Notes under the pieces: model-generated
Database searches by the model: none
What the model was told of the DNA's origin: nothing
The model's input: the letters and a program-made list of their open reading frames with translations, nothing else
Made by a program: the position numbers and the translations under genes
In this document: piece after piece, positions 1 to 10,710 of the stretch
How positions within the stretch are numbered: position 1 is the stretch's first letter
Layout: each line of letters starts with the position of its first letter
NCBI GenBank assembly: GCA_015039365.1
Contig: WION01000002.1
Location: forward strand, 868,001-932,000
Direction of reading: 5' to 3'
Length of the DNA: 64,000 nt
Source of the DNA: Amanita rubescens
Lineage: Eukaryota; Basidiomycota; Agaricomycetes; Agaricales; Amanitaceae

Positions 1-186
1 CCTGATGTCGCCTTGGTCTTGGGGGGGACTGCAGGCTCTTCGTCTGATTCGTCCGACGAATCGCTCGACGACTCGGCCTTTTTAGAGACACCTGATGTCG
101 CCTTGGTCTTGGAGGGGACTGCAGGCTCTTCGTCTGAGTCGTCCGACGACTCGGTCTTTTTAGAGATACCTAATGTCGCCTTGGCT
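1..186. repeat. Coding tandem repeat in the SRP40-like gene
   Basis: The block beginning CCTGATGTCGCCTTGGTCTT occurs at base 1 and again at 91, with a diverged third start at 169, giving periods of 90 and 78 bp. On the minus strand each unit encodes an acidic Ser/Asp/Glu cluster followed by a basic KTKATSG-like linker. The period change is a multiple of three, so the frame is kept. Confidence 0.8.
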
Positions 187-489
187 TTTGCATCTTTCTC
201 TTCTTCGGATGACGGTTCTTCAGAGCTAGTCTCTGGTTTCTTTTGGGCCTTCTTTTGCGGTTTCTCGTCCTTCTTCTTTGGCTTGCTTGACGTTACGGGG
301 GCTTTTTCTTTTCCCTTGAAGAGATATATTTATATAGAATTCAATGTGACTGGCAATGACACTAACTGCAGCTTTGGTCAAAATTTCAGTAGAGGTGATT
401 GGAACCTTTCCCAAATTTGCGGAGGGTTTCTTGGCAGGTTGTGCCTTCACCTTGTCAGACTTTTTGTCTTTTTTTTCTGTTTTAGCCAT
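1..489 (-). CDS. SRP40: SRP40/Nopp140-like nucleolar phosphoprotein (3' end outside window)
   Basis: Two exons are visible. Exon 1 (489-367) starts at an ATG and encodes a lysine-rich N-terminus (MAKTEKKDKKSDKVKAQPAK). A 52-nt GT-AG intron (366-315) follows, then exon 2 runs off the window at base 1. Exon 2 is lysine/proline-rich and then turns into repeats that alternate acidic serine clusters (SSDDSDEEPAVPSK) with basic KTKATSG stretches. This alternation of acidic Ser/Glu/Asp blocks and basic Lys/Pro/Ala blocks is the signature of Nopp140/SRP40, a CK2-phosphorylated nucleolar chaperone of box C/D and H/ACA snoRNPs. The conserved C-terminal SRP40 domain is outside the window, so the assignment rests on composition and repeat design. 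Another low-complexity nucleolar protein is possible. Confidence 0.6.
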
Positions 490-524
490 TGCACAAGATT
501 GCCGAGACGACTATTGAAAAATTT

Positions 525-594
525 GGGTTAGCGCGTGAGAAGGTTTAGGGCAGGTTGTCACGTGATGTGAATGAACCTTCTCACGCGCTAACCC
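525..594. repeat. 21-bp perfect inverted repeat upstream of the SRP40-like gene
   Basis: Bases 525-545 (GGGTTAGCGCGTGAGAAGGTT) are the exact reverse complement of 574-594, separated by a 28-base loop. The left arm lies about 36 bp upstream of the SRP40-like start codon. The loop contains TCACGT/CACGTG (559-564), an E-box-like site. The structure could form a long hairpin, mark a small non-autonomous element, or be a paired factor-binding site. No flanking duplication was recognised. Confidence 0.85.
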
Positions 595-852
595 CTGTGA
601 CGATCCCTTTAGCAAACTGCCACCAGCCACGTTGGAATTGGCCCCGTCGTCTGTGAAAGCCCGGACGCAAATCACGCAACCACGAGTGGTTCCCCCTACG
701 AAGTCGCAAACGTAAATGCCTTCTGATGCTCCAACGTGGGAGCCCCACTATTGTATTGACGTGAAGAAGCTAAGGAGCCGTATACGTCAAGATGCACCTG
801 TATTAAAACAATATAATACCACTACGTTACAGAACACATGCGATCTCGATTT
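595..852. other. Gene-free spacer, 595-852
   Basis: With the inverted repeat this forms the roughly 360-bp gap between the SRP40-like start and the stop of the next minus-strand gene. A second, imperfect palindrome is present: CCACGTTGGA near 628 and its complement TCCAACGTGG near 731. No tRNA or reading frame was recognised. Confidence 0.5.
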
Positions 853-1427
853 CTACTCTGACATCATCAAGTCTTGGTGAATGTTGACTAGCTTGGCTTC
901 GCGTTCCCTCTGTAGAGCAGTGAGTACATACCACGGAAGGGTAGTGAACAGTCACCTTGTGTACTTGCTGTTCGTGCACTAAGGTGTCTACGCGAGTCTT
1001 TGCCTCTTCAAGGTTACGCTGAGCAAGAAGGCTCTCCTTCTCTTTCAACTGAATAACTATAAGGAACGGTTCATTGATGGACCGTGCTCCGCACCTTGGC
1101 ATCATTATCTGCCTTGTGGATGTCGGCAATAGCGATGTCATGCTTATGAGTAGCTTTATTTAGGGCTTGGAGCGCAGAAGATTCCTTATCAGCGGCCTTC
1201 TTGACATCTTTGGCAGCCTCGACGTGGGACTGTGATCAATGGAGCTCATCAATCATAGGGCTGAGCTACGGAAATTAGCCTAGTACTTTTTGGGCCCTTG
1301 ATTGGGCTTTATGCGCATGCGAAAGATCTTTTAAAGCGATCTTGACAAGCTTGTCCTCTTGCTTCTCTTCCTTGGCGACTTGCTTCTGGAGCTGCTTGAG
1401 ACTTGCGGATGAAGAATGGGAATCCAT
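853..1427 (-). CDS. Small lysine-rich coiled-coil protein, unknown function
   Basis: Four exons give a protein of about 141 residues: 47 (1427-1287), then about 45, 31 and 18 residues, ending in LVNIHQDLMMSE and a stop at 853-855. All joins use GT-AG introns of about 46-57 nt and keep phase. The chain is almost wholly Lys/Glu/Gln/Ala-rich with heptad-like spacing (LKQLQKQVAKEEKQEDKL; LKEKESLLAQRNLEEAKTRV) and should form one long coiled coil. There is no signal peptide, membrane helix or catalytic motif. Its ATG lies 96 bp from that of the divergent channel gene. It resembles small coiled-coil proteins of mushroom genomes, but no function is recognised. Confidence 0.75.
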
Positions 1428-1523
1428 GAGAGAGCGGACTGTAAGAGAGGAGGACGGTTTAAATATCGACGAGTTGAAGTTGTAAGTGACGTCATTGAGG
1501 CGGGCGACGAGCAACGTCCCGCC

Positions 1524-4500
1524 ATGTCTTCTTCCCGCCGCTCTTCTTCACCTACCCGCCGCCTTCTTGCTGACAGTCGTGTTCATTTCAAAAGCCCAGA
1601 AAAAAGGCCTCGCCCTCTCGTCCACTATTCCGACGATGTTCACGATGGCAAACCCCGTCGCCCTGACTACCACAGAGCGGCCTCTTCCGACACCTTGAGC
1701 CCAAGGCCCCCCTCTTTAGCTGGGACAGACGACGACTCTGATGAATACGATTGGTCGGGAGAAGACGACCTTGTGGATGAGGAAGCAAAATTTGACAAGA
1801 ACATGGGCCTTAATCTTGATCTACCCCACCGTCATCGCTGGGGAGTAAGACGGTCAGTTCATCGACATGTGCGCTGCAGTGAATTAACCTACCACTCAGT
1901 ATCCTAGCTGGCCTTTTTTCCTCTCTCATCGGCTCCACTTTAATCGCTGGAATGCTCGTAACGGCCGGTGTTCTCGTCGACACCCTATGGTATGAACCGC
2001 ACAAAACAGAATATCGCCTATACGTCAAAGATAACGTTCAGTGCTGGTTGTTTTGGTTGGCCTCAAATCTCGTCATTTCGTGGTATCTCGCCGTCCTGGT
2101 TGACCTCGTTCCCACTGCGGTCCGGTTCCTCCTTGCTGGATTTTGGGGTCATATCAGTGAATCAGTAAAAACACGTCTCGAACTCTATGTTAACGTAAAG
2201 AATACTTTGAAACCTGCCTTGTATGCTGCAAGTGCATGGGTTAGCTGGATTATAATTTTTGTCGACATATATGCCCTCTATGACATGGGTAATCCTTCGG
2301 AGAGTGCTTCCTACCTGTACCGTGTAAGTCTTTTATATGCGCATGTTCCATTGTCTAACTTCCACTTCAAGGTTTACCAGGTTATTCAATTCATATTTTT
2401 TCTCGCCTTGGTAATCTGCGCCCAAAAGATGCTTTTACATGCTATTGGTTCGTGCCTGCCTAGCCTCCTTGACACCCTTGTTTTGATGATTTCATCGTAG
2501 CATTCGCCTTTCACAGAACGGCGTACAAGGAACGAGTTCATACTGTAAAAGAGGCGTTGGCTGTCATCGAGAGGCTTCGTCAGTACAGACCCAAGCCTCC
2601 AACACCACGTAAGCCAGGTTCACGAACACCTGTCCACGGTGACCCGTCCCCCATGTCCGACAAAGAGCACTACGGCTTCCTACATTCCGCTCTTCGGAAT
2701 GTGATGATGCCAGAGGGACGGCGACGGCGGTCATCTACAATTGACGACATGACCGAAGCGGATGCCGATGCAGAATCTACAGCAAAACGAAAGGGAAAAG
2801 CACGAATGTCTGACACAGGCCATATGACATCAGGCGGCAGTAGTCCAGAATCGCATCATGCTACTCCACCTACTGTTTCCTCCCAACATCATTACCCTCC
2901 AACCTCTGGTGGAGAAGGAACAACTGGAGATGGGAGCCCAACGATAATCCACGCTGCAAAGGTATTAAAGCAAGCCGTTTTGCACGATGCTAGAAATCTT
3001 CGACGTGGCACTAGTGTCACAGCAGGATCATCTTGGACTATTTCATCTCCTAAAGAAGCCAAGGTCTGCGACTTTAATAACGCTATTTTTGTTTTTAATT
3101 CTGATTGTTTTATTCGCCAGCGTCTCGCTCGCGCCATCTATACCCGCTTAAGTCAACGGCATAGACACTATCTGATCCCGTCGGACTTTTACCCTGCTTT
3201 CCACGATCAGGCATCTGCTGAGGCAGCTTTTCGTGTCTTTGATAATGACAACAACGGTGACATTTCTCGGGCAGAAATCAAGACCACGATAATGAAGGTG
3301 TACAAGGAGCGCCGTTTTCTGGCCAGGTCTATGCGAGATGTAGGACAAGCGCTAAGGACGCTCAACCACATTTTACTCTTCTTTGCCTTCGTCGTCCTTT
3401 TCTTCATCAGTCTCAGCGTCTTTGGTGTCGACATCTCAAAGTCGCTCACGAGTATCTATTCCCTCTTTATTGCGGCTAGCTTTATCTTTAAAACATCTTC
3501 CGCCTCAGCTTTCGATTCCATGATGTTCCTTTTCGTTACTCAGTGAGTAGAGTATGGTTTTTCTGCGCTGATAAGTCCTAAACACCATTTTCAGCCCATT
3601 CGACACAGGCGATCGTTGTCTTATTGACAGTGCGTTGGCTTTCCGAGTTGTAGGATGTCCCTAAATTGTTGACATGTAGCCGATAATTTGGTCGTAAAGA
3701 AAGTTGGACTCTTCGCGGTACGTTCGCATTTGTCGTATGCTGTTACAGATTAACTAACATTTCCATCTGACCAGACGGTTTTTAGCAACTCCAATGGTTC
3801 GGAAACGTATTATTTTAACAGTCTATTGTTCACCAAGTTTATGTATGTTCTCAAAGTTCAATAACTTATGCATCAGTTGACGAGTCCGCAGCACCAATTA
3901 TCGGCGTAGTGGAGTAGGTGGCGTTCATTCATGTGTTCATCGCTTGATGCTATTTGTTTAGAAAACCTTTGAGAACCTGACTATGCAAGTGGCTTGGAAA
4001 ACGCCAATGGAAAAATTAGACGAATTGCAGCGTTGCCTCAACGAGTGGCTCTCTACTGAAGAAAACCGGTGGTTTGAGCCATCTACTAGCATCGTGTTAC
4101 AGCAGTTCGTATACCAGCGTTATTTAGAAATAACTATTTCAATAGGCCATAACGGGTACGTTGCTGCTAGTTGCCTCAGTAGAGAGTTGGTACCTACTGC
4201 TTGTTTTTACAGCAACTGGCAAGATTGGAGCTTGCGCTCGGAGCGAAAGACAGCATTTAACATGGCAGTGCATTACTATTGCCGGCAATTAGGCATTGTC
4301 TTTCATGAAACACCACTTCCGATTGCAATAACGGATGAACATGGTCGTTCGCCTTCGCCCTCAGTTCATTCGGAAGATAACATCTCCGTTCCCGTACCAG
4401 ACTCAGACGAGGCCACGGTGCCAAGTGTGGAGCAAAAGATTCGAGAACCAGACTTTACCAAACCAATTTTGGGTTTCAGGCCTCCAGCTTCTGCGCGAAC

Positions 4501-4561
4501 CTCAGGCCTGAAAGCACGTAAAAGCAAAAGTAGGAAGGCGGCCCTTCGCGCGGCGACTTGA
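1524..4561 (+). CDS. MscS-family mechanosensitive channel with EF-hand (Msy1/Msy2-like)
   Basis: A multi-exon gene from the ATG at 1524 to TGA at 4559-4561. The N-terminus is Ser/Arg-rich and cytosolic. It is followed by several hydrophobic segments (around AGLFSSLIGSTLIAGMLVTA, the next exon, and VIQFIFFLALVICAQ), a long disordered loop, then an EF-hand loop (DNDNNGDISRAE) just before two more membrane helices (LLFFAFVVLFFISLSVFGVD and the following stretch) that line up with the MscS pore. The C-terminal part carries the beta domain and a Lys/Arg-rich tail. This order matches the fungal Msy1/Msy2 group, which sits in the ER and helps control calcium during osmotic downshift. The EF-hand keeps all its acidic positions. 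Some small exons between 3590 and 3980 were followed only roughly. Confidence 0.85.
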
Positions 4562-4711
4562 GCAACCTGGTCAGCGCTGGACGCTGAATAGATAATGATT
4601 CATATGGCATTCACACATTTGTCCCACAAATAGTATCACCATTCCTGTACTAGAGCGACAATATATTTATCAAAATTAGTAAACCTGACGATAAAGAACA
4701 ATTCAATATCA

Positions 4712-7700
4712 TTAAACCTCTGTAATCAATCAACGAATCAAACTTACCTCTAGGACGTAGCGCTCTTCTTCTTTCAACCCTTCAAGGTACTGCCCTGCGT
4801 CGTCGACTGGCAGGCCTTTATACTTGCTCAGTGCGTTGACAAGCGCCTCATAGACGTCCGGTACAGGCCACGTTGGTCCGCACAAGTAAAACACGCCTTG
4901 GTCATCATGTAACATCTTCGCAAGGGCTTCTGAATCTTCCAGCATTTTATGCTGAATGTACACTTTTTTCGGCTGATCACGGGAGAAGGCCAAGCCAGCG
5001 CGCGTTATCACGCCGTCGAGAATGAAAGACTCAATCTCCTCCCCATAAAGGTACTCAGATCCTTGATGACGGGAGCCAAAGTAGTAATATACAGGGCCGA
5101 TTTCTTCTCCTCGTCCATGTCGCCAGGCAAGATATTGGAGGAACGCACGGAAGGGCGCGGCACCTGTACCGAGACCCGCCATAATCAATGGTTGCTTAGG
5201 ATCCGGAGGAAGCTAAAAGAGTATTGGTATCTGACGCCTGAACAAGAATGCTCAGTGACTATACCTTCATCACACTCGGTTTGATCGAAACCGTCACTTT
5301 CTGACCGACTTTTAATCCAGCGAGGTATCTTGTGCATTGACCATATCTAACGGTACCTGTACTGACGTAACGAGATGCAGATTACCAGTAAAGTGGAGCT
5401 TACCGTCCGGAGTACGCCAGTCAACGGTAACTACCAGCAAGTCCACCCTGTTGCCAACAACAGTCTGAGAACTGGCAATACTGTAATGCCTTGGCTTGAT
5501 GTCGCCAATCATTTCGCAGAGTCGTTCTATACTGGGCCTTGCAGAATATCTCTTCAAGATGTCCGCAAACGTCATCGTATCCTTTTCAGATAGTTTCTTG
5601 AAAGTAGCTGAACCCTCCGGCGAGCCGATAAACTGCAGCGTATACTTGTCGGCAACGTTGGCCGCATAAGGAGCGAGATCCGTATAGAAAGATTTAGGGG
5701 GTTTACCGAACAAGTCGATCTGCTGCTGCAAGGCCTGGAATACTGTCCTCGTATGCATTTTGTCTTCTCCAGCGACGATGGGTATGGTGATTAATTTATT
5801 AGGGTCGATGCCATACCACGCGCAGAAATCGATGGTTTCTTGCTCGTCGTTCCAGCCATGGATGCCCAATGCCTCTCCAATAGCATACTTCAAGCCCGTC
5901 CCTGTGGTATCAAATTCTAGATGGAAAACATTCCGATCATATTCTATGGGTGTCAGTCGACGATTGACTGTACATGTGACAAGATAAGTTCTGTCCGGCT
6001 GCTCTGGTCGCAATGTAGGATTCTGTGGATATTCTTCCGATAGTTCTATGGGAGGCGTAAAAGCAGAGGGAAACAGTAAATGTTTCGCAGCATCGTGCCA
6101 TGATCCTAATCTTGCACCGTTGACAATCGTCTCCCCAGAGTCGGTGTCCACAGATATAGCGTTGAACTCGAAAGTCTTCAACGAAATCTTATTTTCAGTA
6201 GTGGTTCCAGTATTGGGATCGACATCAATCTCTTCAACGCCGGACCAAGCTACGCTGCATAGTTCAGCAAGTGAAACGCCATTTACCGATTCACCAATAG
6301 AAGCCCGCGCGATCTGCGTTATGGCATCCTCAGTGGCAGTAGATCCCAAGTAAAGCCTGAGAATGGTAAGGTATACCAACTTCTCAGCCATAACAGATTG
6401 TTGCACTGCCCATCTAGCGGCGAGCTCGCTGGCATTTATCGTGAACACACGAATGGCTCTGTCATGAATCAGTGCGACGGCACTCGGGGAAATATTGATC
6501 ATAAGTTCTTCGACAGTCCAAGAGGTGACGATTAGAACAGAAGATCCTCGTTTTGCATAGGCAATGAGGGACAGGTTTTTGAGCAGGTTTTGGTCCAAGA
6601 TGGCAAGGAAATCAGCTTGTCCTTCGCCCTGAGTATCGTACGGCAAGGCGATATTCATGGGTATAAATGAGTTTGTCTTTTTTGATGAAACTATTAGGCG
6701 ATTAGATGTCACTCCGCCTGGTCGAGAAATGATATCGTGGTCGATAAGCAGACGGGTATTCATGCCCTTGTTGGCGAGGAACAAATTTCCGATTTCTTGC
6801 GCAACCGGGGACAATGAAGATTGGGGAGCATTGAAGATAACGAGTTTCTTAGATTTTATGGGTGACAATGCAAACCGCTCTGATGCGACGCCAGGGCAAA
6901 GCTTCTGGACGAACTGCAAGAAATGGGCCTCTATATGAAGAAATTGGAGGATACGCGCAGGGGTGAACCGGTGCGCATGAATAGTGGGTGGTGACGTTCC
7001 TGCATATACTGCATCGAAGACGTCACCATACAGCGCTCCTTGTGTCGCCGCGTTAGGCACATCGTCAACGACGTGCACTTCAACGACTGTCTTCGGAATC
7101 TTAGCTCTAAATTCAGCAACATCCCATGGTCGTGCTACATTGACGACGATGACGGCGAGGTTAGGAACTTGGTTGGCTATGGCAGTAGCAGCAAGAGCTA
7201 ATGGCCCATTAAGCATAACAATCAGTGTCCTAGCCTCAGGACTGCCTGCAAAGTCGAAATAAGAATATCCAAACTGCCCCAACACGTCGGCCACCGTGCT
7301 TGCTTCTTCTTTCTTGTCTTGCAAGGGAGCGATTGAATGACCAATTTCTCGAGCGCTGCCTTGATGATCAAACAAGTGAATGACATGGTGATTCTGCAAC
7401 TTGTACGATATGCTAGCAAAATCGACCGTTTGTTGCGGGGTAGATGAAATGAGCACCACTGCGTTGGTTGGGATACTAGACCAGACAGACGCCATTGGTG
7501 CAAGGGTTGTAGAAAGTGCATAATTCTGTCCCGTAGGTGTTGCGATAGGTACCTGTAGAATTAATCGGCTGCTATGGCTGGCGGGTGGCAGATATAACAG
7601 AGAATGTGCCATCATGGCCAGGCCCGCTGGGGTGGTATACACCGTAAGGATGGCGCCTTTGGATGTCTCGAGGCTGGTACCCTCGGACAATCTCCCGACA

Positions 7701-7927
7701 ATACCCGACCCAGCGCCTGCGCGGGTCTGCAGGTTTATGACTGTTGCGGAAGTGTTGTCTGCTTTCGCCCATTCCTTCGTCAACGTACCAAACCCAACCT
7801 GAAGTGCAACGTCATATATGTAAACAGACGAAGTAACGTTGGACCGCGATGCGATGTGCTCGACGAGGTGGGATGCAGGAATGCGAGGATTGTTATACAA
7901 CTTCTGCAATGAAGAAGTCAACGACAT
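4712..7927 (-). CDS. MET10: Sulfite reductase [NADPH] flavoprotein subunit (Met10)
   Basis: The main exon (7927 to about 5386) encodes roughly 850 residues. The first ~600 are the pyruvate-ferredoxin-oxidoreductase-like region typical of fungal Met10. Next come the CYPOR-like FAD module (PRHYSIASS) and, after two further introns, the NADPH-binding module (MAGLGTGAAPFRAF; YYYFGSRHQGSEYLYGEE; FYLCGPTWPVPDVYEAL). The C-terminus is KEEERYVLEV. With the Met5 haemoprotein it reduces sulfite to sulfide in cytosolic sulfate assimilation. There is no flavodoxin domain here, as is normal for Met10. Two introns are very short: 5357-5385 (29 nt) and 4718-4747 (30 nt, or 28 with the alternative acceptor). 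The upstream gap has TCACGTG at 8060-8066, the core of the Cbf1/Met site known from yeast sulfur genes. Confidence 0.95.
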
Positions 7928-8059
7928 CAGATCAGGCGAAACCAGGTTGTGCGGGCTGAGAGATGAAAAGAGATGCTTAACGGTTTTCTAATCATGACTT
8001 GCGGGTCCGACGGCCGACACACGTTTTGCAATCCATGCAAAGAATCACGTCTTACGCGA

Positions 8060-8066
8060 TCACGTG
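8060..8066. promoter_or_regulatory. TCACGTG site upstream of MET10
   Basis: TCACGTG lies about 135 bp upstream of the MET10 ATG, in the spacer between FUR1 and MET10. In ascomycete yeasts this heptamer binds Cbf1-Met4-Met28 at sulfur genes. Function here is inferred from sequence and position only. Confidence 0.4.
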
Positions 8067-8101
8067 TTTGTCTTATTATCTGCGATGACATCATACACGA
8101 T

Positions 8102-9138
8102 CTAATGGACGGTATTAAACAGCCGATCTCCCTATACAGCGCGTCAGTTTGCTAACGGTTTTGCATGAACCAGACACTTACTGTATCTCCAAGCCCTGGA
8201 TTGATAATGCCTTCTTTCGTGAGGTTCTCGTCAATGGCAGCGACCCAGATCTGAAATGCCTCATCATAAGTTAGAACTTGAGAGTTACCATATCCTTGCC
8301 TCGAGCTCGGGGTATTCATCCTTTATATGCCCCAATCCCTGTTTTGACGCAATTACACCAAGCAACTTGATCTGGCTCACTGAAAGCTGATCAGACAGAA
8401 GTTCAAGAGGCAGATGTGTAACATAATCCGTTACCAGGAACACCCCATTCGATAATCATGGTCAAGGCAGCGCATGCAGTATTGCCAGTCGCGATCAGTG
8501 GATCTAAAACGAAGACCTTTTCTACAGGAGGGATGGGAGGCAGTTTCGAGTAATCTATGCGGAAACATGAGTACATTGCGCTCCGAATACGTGGGTTTGC
8601 CAACATTCAACTGGGTGCAGCGTGACTTTTTCACGATAGAGACCAAGATGGTAGACTGGAGCCTCTCTGGATCGGCATGAAAGGTGTGTCAAAGACACCA
8701 AGTGGTGACATACGGAAATAGTGTTAGCTAAAACATATATGAGCTATGCGAACCGTGCCAGAGGTAGGAGAGCTGACCAGGGCATCAGTCATTCCTATAC
8801 CGGCTCGAAGGATCGGCGTTAGTCCGATGCGTGGTTTGATCGCTTTCCCGATGAAGGGACCAACAGGCGTTCGCTAGTGAGAGGAGTTAGAGAAAACAAA
8901 TTACTTTGCGGGATTCTGAATACTCCATCGAACGTTTCTTCTTCAAGTGTTCTAGTTGCTTCAATTCCTAGGATGAAGCTGATGTTGTGTATACCCTAGC
9001 ATGGAGTTTACAGGGGGTTATGATACAAGATGGCAGTGATTGAACCTCTCTAAACTCTTTAGAAGACGTGGAAGACTGGCGCAATTTAGACAACAGAGCA
9101 TTGACAACAGGATGAGACAAGACGTTGGGAGAAGACAT
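8102..9138 (-). CDS. FUR1: Uracil phosphoribosyltransferase
   Basis: Starts at ATG 9138 (MSSPNVLSHPVVNALLSKLR) and ends at TAG 8102-8104 after GDRLFNTVH. About six exons were followed. Diagnostic segments are RIPVGPFIGKAIKPRIGLTP, LRAGIGMTDA, the PRPP-binding loop FVLDPLIATGNTACAA, and the C-terminal GVIASKQGLGHIKDEYPELE and DENLTKEGIINPGLGDTGDR. The enzyme converts uracil and PRPP to UMP in the cytosolic pyrimidine salvage pathway and is the step that activates 5-fluorouracil. The stop is 174 bp upstream of MET10 and the start only 42 bp downstream of the RRP8 stop, so its promoter must overlap the RRP8 3' end. Confidence 0.93.
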
Positions 9139-9180
9139 CGGAAGAGGAAGGCGGTGCCTTTATCTTATCTTATCTCTATG

Positions 9181-10513
9181 CTACCGTCTTTTGTACTCGC
9201 AAGGCTTTAAAATGGTCGCTTTACCTAGCACTTTTGTCCATTCTTTCTCGCTAGGCTTCTGGCGCACAATCTTCTTAAACTCGAACAGTGTGAAGTGAGT
9301 GTTACTTTCGTCCTGCTTATCTCTCTGAATCAGCTTCAATTAGGACAGTTGATGATCAATAATACCTTGCTTTTGAGCTTAAATCCTATTGATCCGACCA
9401 AGGATAGGAATTGATCCACGTTCGTGAATCTACTGGCTACTTCGGCAACGAAAAGCTCTCCACTACAAATTACGATTCATTTATAGGTCTTTCACAACAT
9501 TGCACAACTTACTTGGGCTTTAAGACTCTCCATGCTTCTCGCAGGGAATTTGGCCAGTTTGTGCCCATAAGACTCAACGAACACACTACAACGTCCACAA
9601 TCTGACCTTCTCCATTCGTCTTCTCGCCTTCTGCACCCTCTGAACCTGGCAAGGGCAGTCGCGTGCATATATCGGCTTCTACCACGAAAGCGTCATCCGA
9701 GACAAAATCGTAAGAGAGCACTTTTATTCCCAGGGGCGCCAATGCTTTGGCCAGTGCTGCATCTCCACAACCAAGGTCTGCGATTAACGTACGAACGGGA
9801 TACTTGGATAGGAGGGAGATATAATGTTTAACTGGATTTGTCGGCCAGGACTGAACTTGATGTCGGAATCCAGTATGATACTGTGCATGTTGACATCAAC
9901 GCCACGAAGATGAAGTGTATCGCTTGGCAAGTTACCTCTTCAAATACCCGCGAATCGCGCATCATCTCGCGAGCCTCATTACTGGGCGATTTGTAGAGCG
10001 TTTCATTTATCACCCTGTTCAAGACTAAGATGGTCGTAATGTGTATAATGAATATTTTTCTTGCCTGAATTTCGCGCCGTCTAGACTTTGCTTCATACTC
10101 TTCTGCATCGTTGTTAGAGCCTCACCCCCTGCCGACGATTGTAGCGCCGCAGGCGCGGATTCCACAGAGCTACGCGTCTTTCTGTGCTTCAGACGTGCGG
10201 CGGTCGAGGATTTGGACTGCTCCTGAGTTGCAGACTTCAATGGCTTGGGCAGAGAGATGGACTTCTTCTTCTCTTCCCTTTCTTGCTCTTTCAGTTGCTC
10301 CTTCTTGTCCTTTTTGCCACTGCCCGGGCTCGACGCGCCATGATCCGATTTATGACCTTTTAACCTTTTGACGAGCTTGTCTATGTTGAGATCTGGAAGA
10401 TGTCCTTTGTCGCTGCTGTCGTTGGAGAACCGTTTTCGCTTCTTTGAGCGACTTGGAGAGTCTGGCACAGGTTCTCCCGTTACAGACCAGCCGGGCACTT
10501 CGAAGAGGGTCAT
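9181..10513 (-). CDS. RRP8: rRNA-processing protein 8, 25S rRNA m1A methyltransferase
   Basis: Starts MTLFEVPGWSVTGEPVPDSP at 10513. A basic, disordered N-terminal half follows, then the Rossmann methyltransferase domain: FRVINETLYKS, the SAM motif LIADLGCGDAALAKALAP, VDVVVCSLSLMGTNW, GELFVAEVASRF, and the C-terminal FKKIVRQKPSEKEW ending CEYKRR. Rrp8 methylates an adenosine of the large-subunit rRNA in the nucleolus. Joining GAKF to RVINE needs a GC-AG intron (10015-10064, 50 nt), because the canonical alternative breaks frame. An open reading segment (PHSLLDPNPHLTDYSLWHQQ and on) precedes the ATG across a GTGAGT...CAG intron, so a longer N-terminus is possible. The start of NSP1 is 197 bp away on the other strand. 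Confidence 0.92.
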
Positions 10514-10710
10514 CTGCAACGCGAGGAGATTGGTGTAGGCAGAAAAGCGGTGATGCACCAAACTCACTTTAACAAAGCCTTGTTCTCAATATTTAATCTT
10601 TGTTGATGCCACAGCGAATAGTCCGTCAGGTGCGGATTTGGGTCTAGCAAGGAATGCGGTCATATCCAAATTGCCAAATCGAGTAAGACAACTTGCCCGA
10701 CGCGTTCATC

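Noticed and set aside
13..531. Plus-strand frame of 172 codons over the SRP40 region
   Set aside because: It is the mirror of the acidic Ser repeats on the minus strand; the minus frame has an ATG, a clean intron and a family match.
600..800. Possible tRNA or small RNA in the spacer
   Set aside because: No acceptor stem, T-loop or A/B box pattern was found; only an imperfect palindrome.
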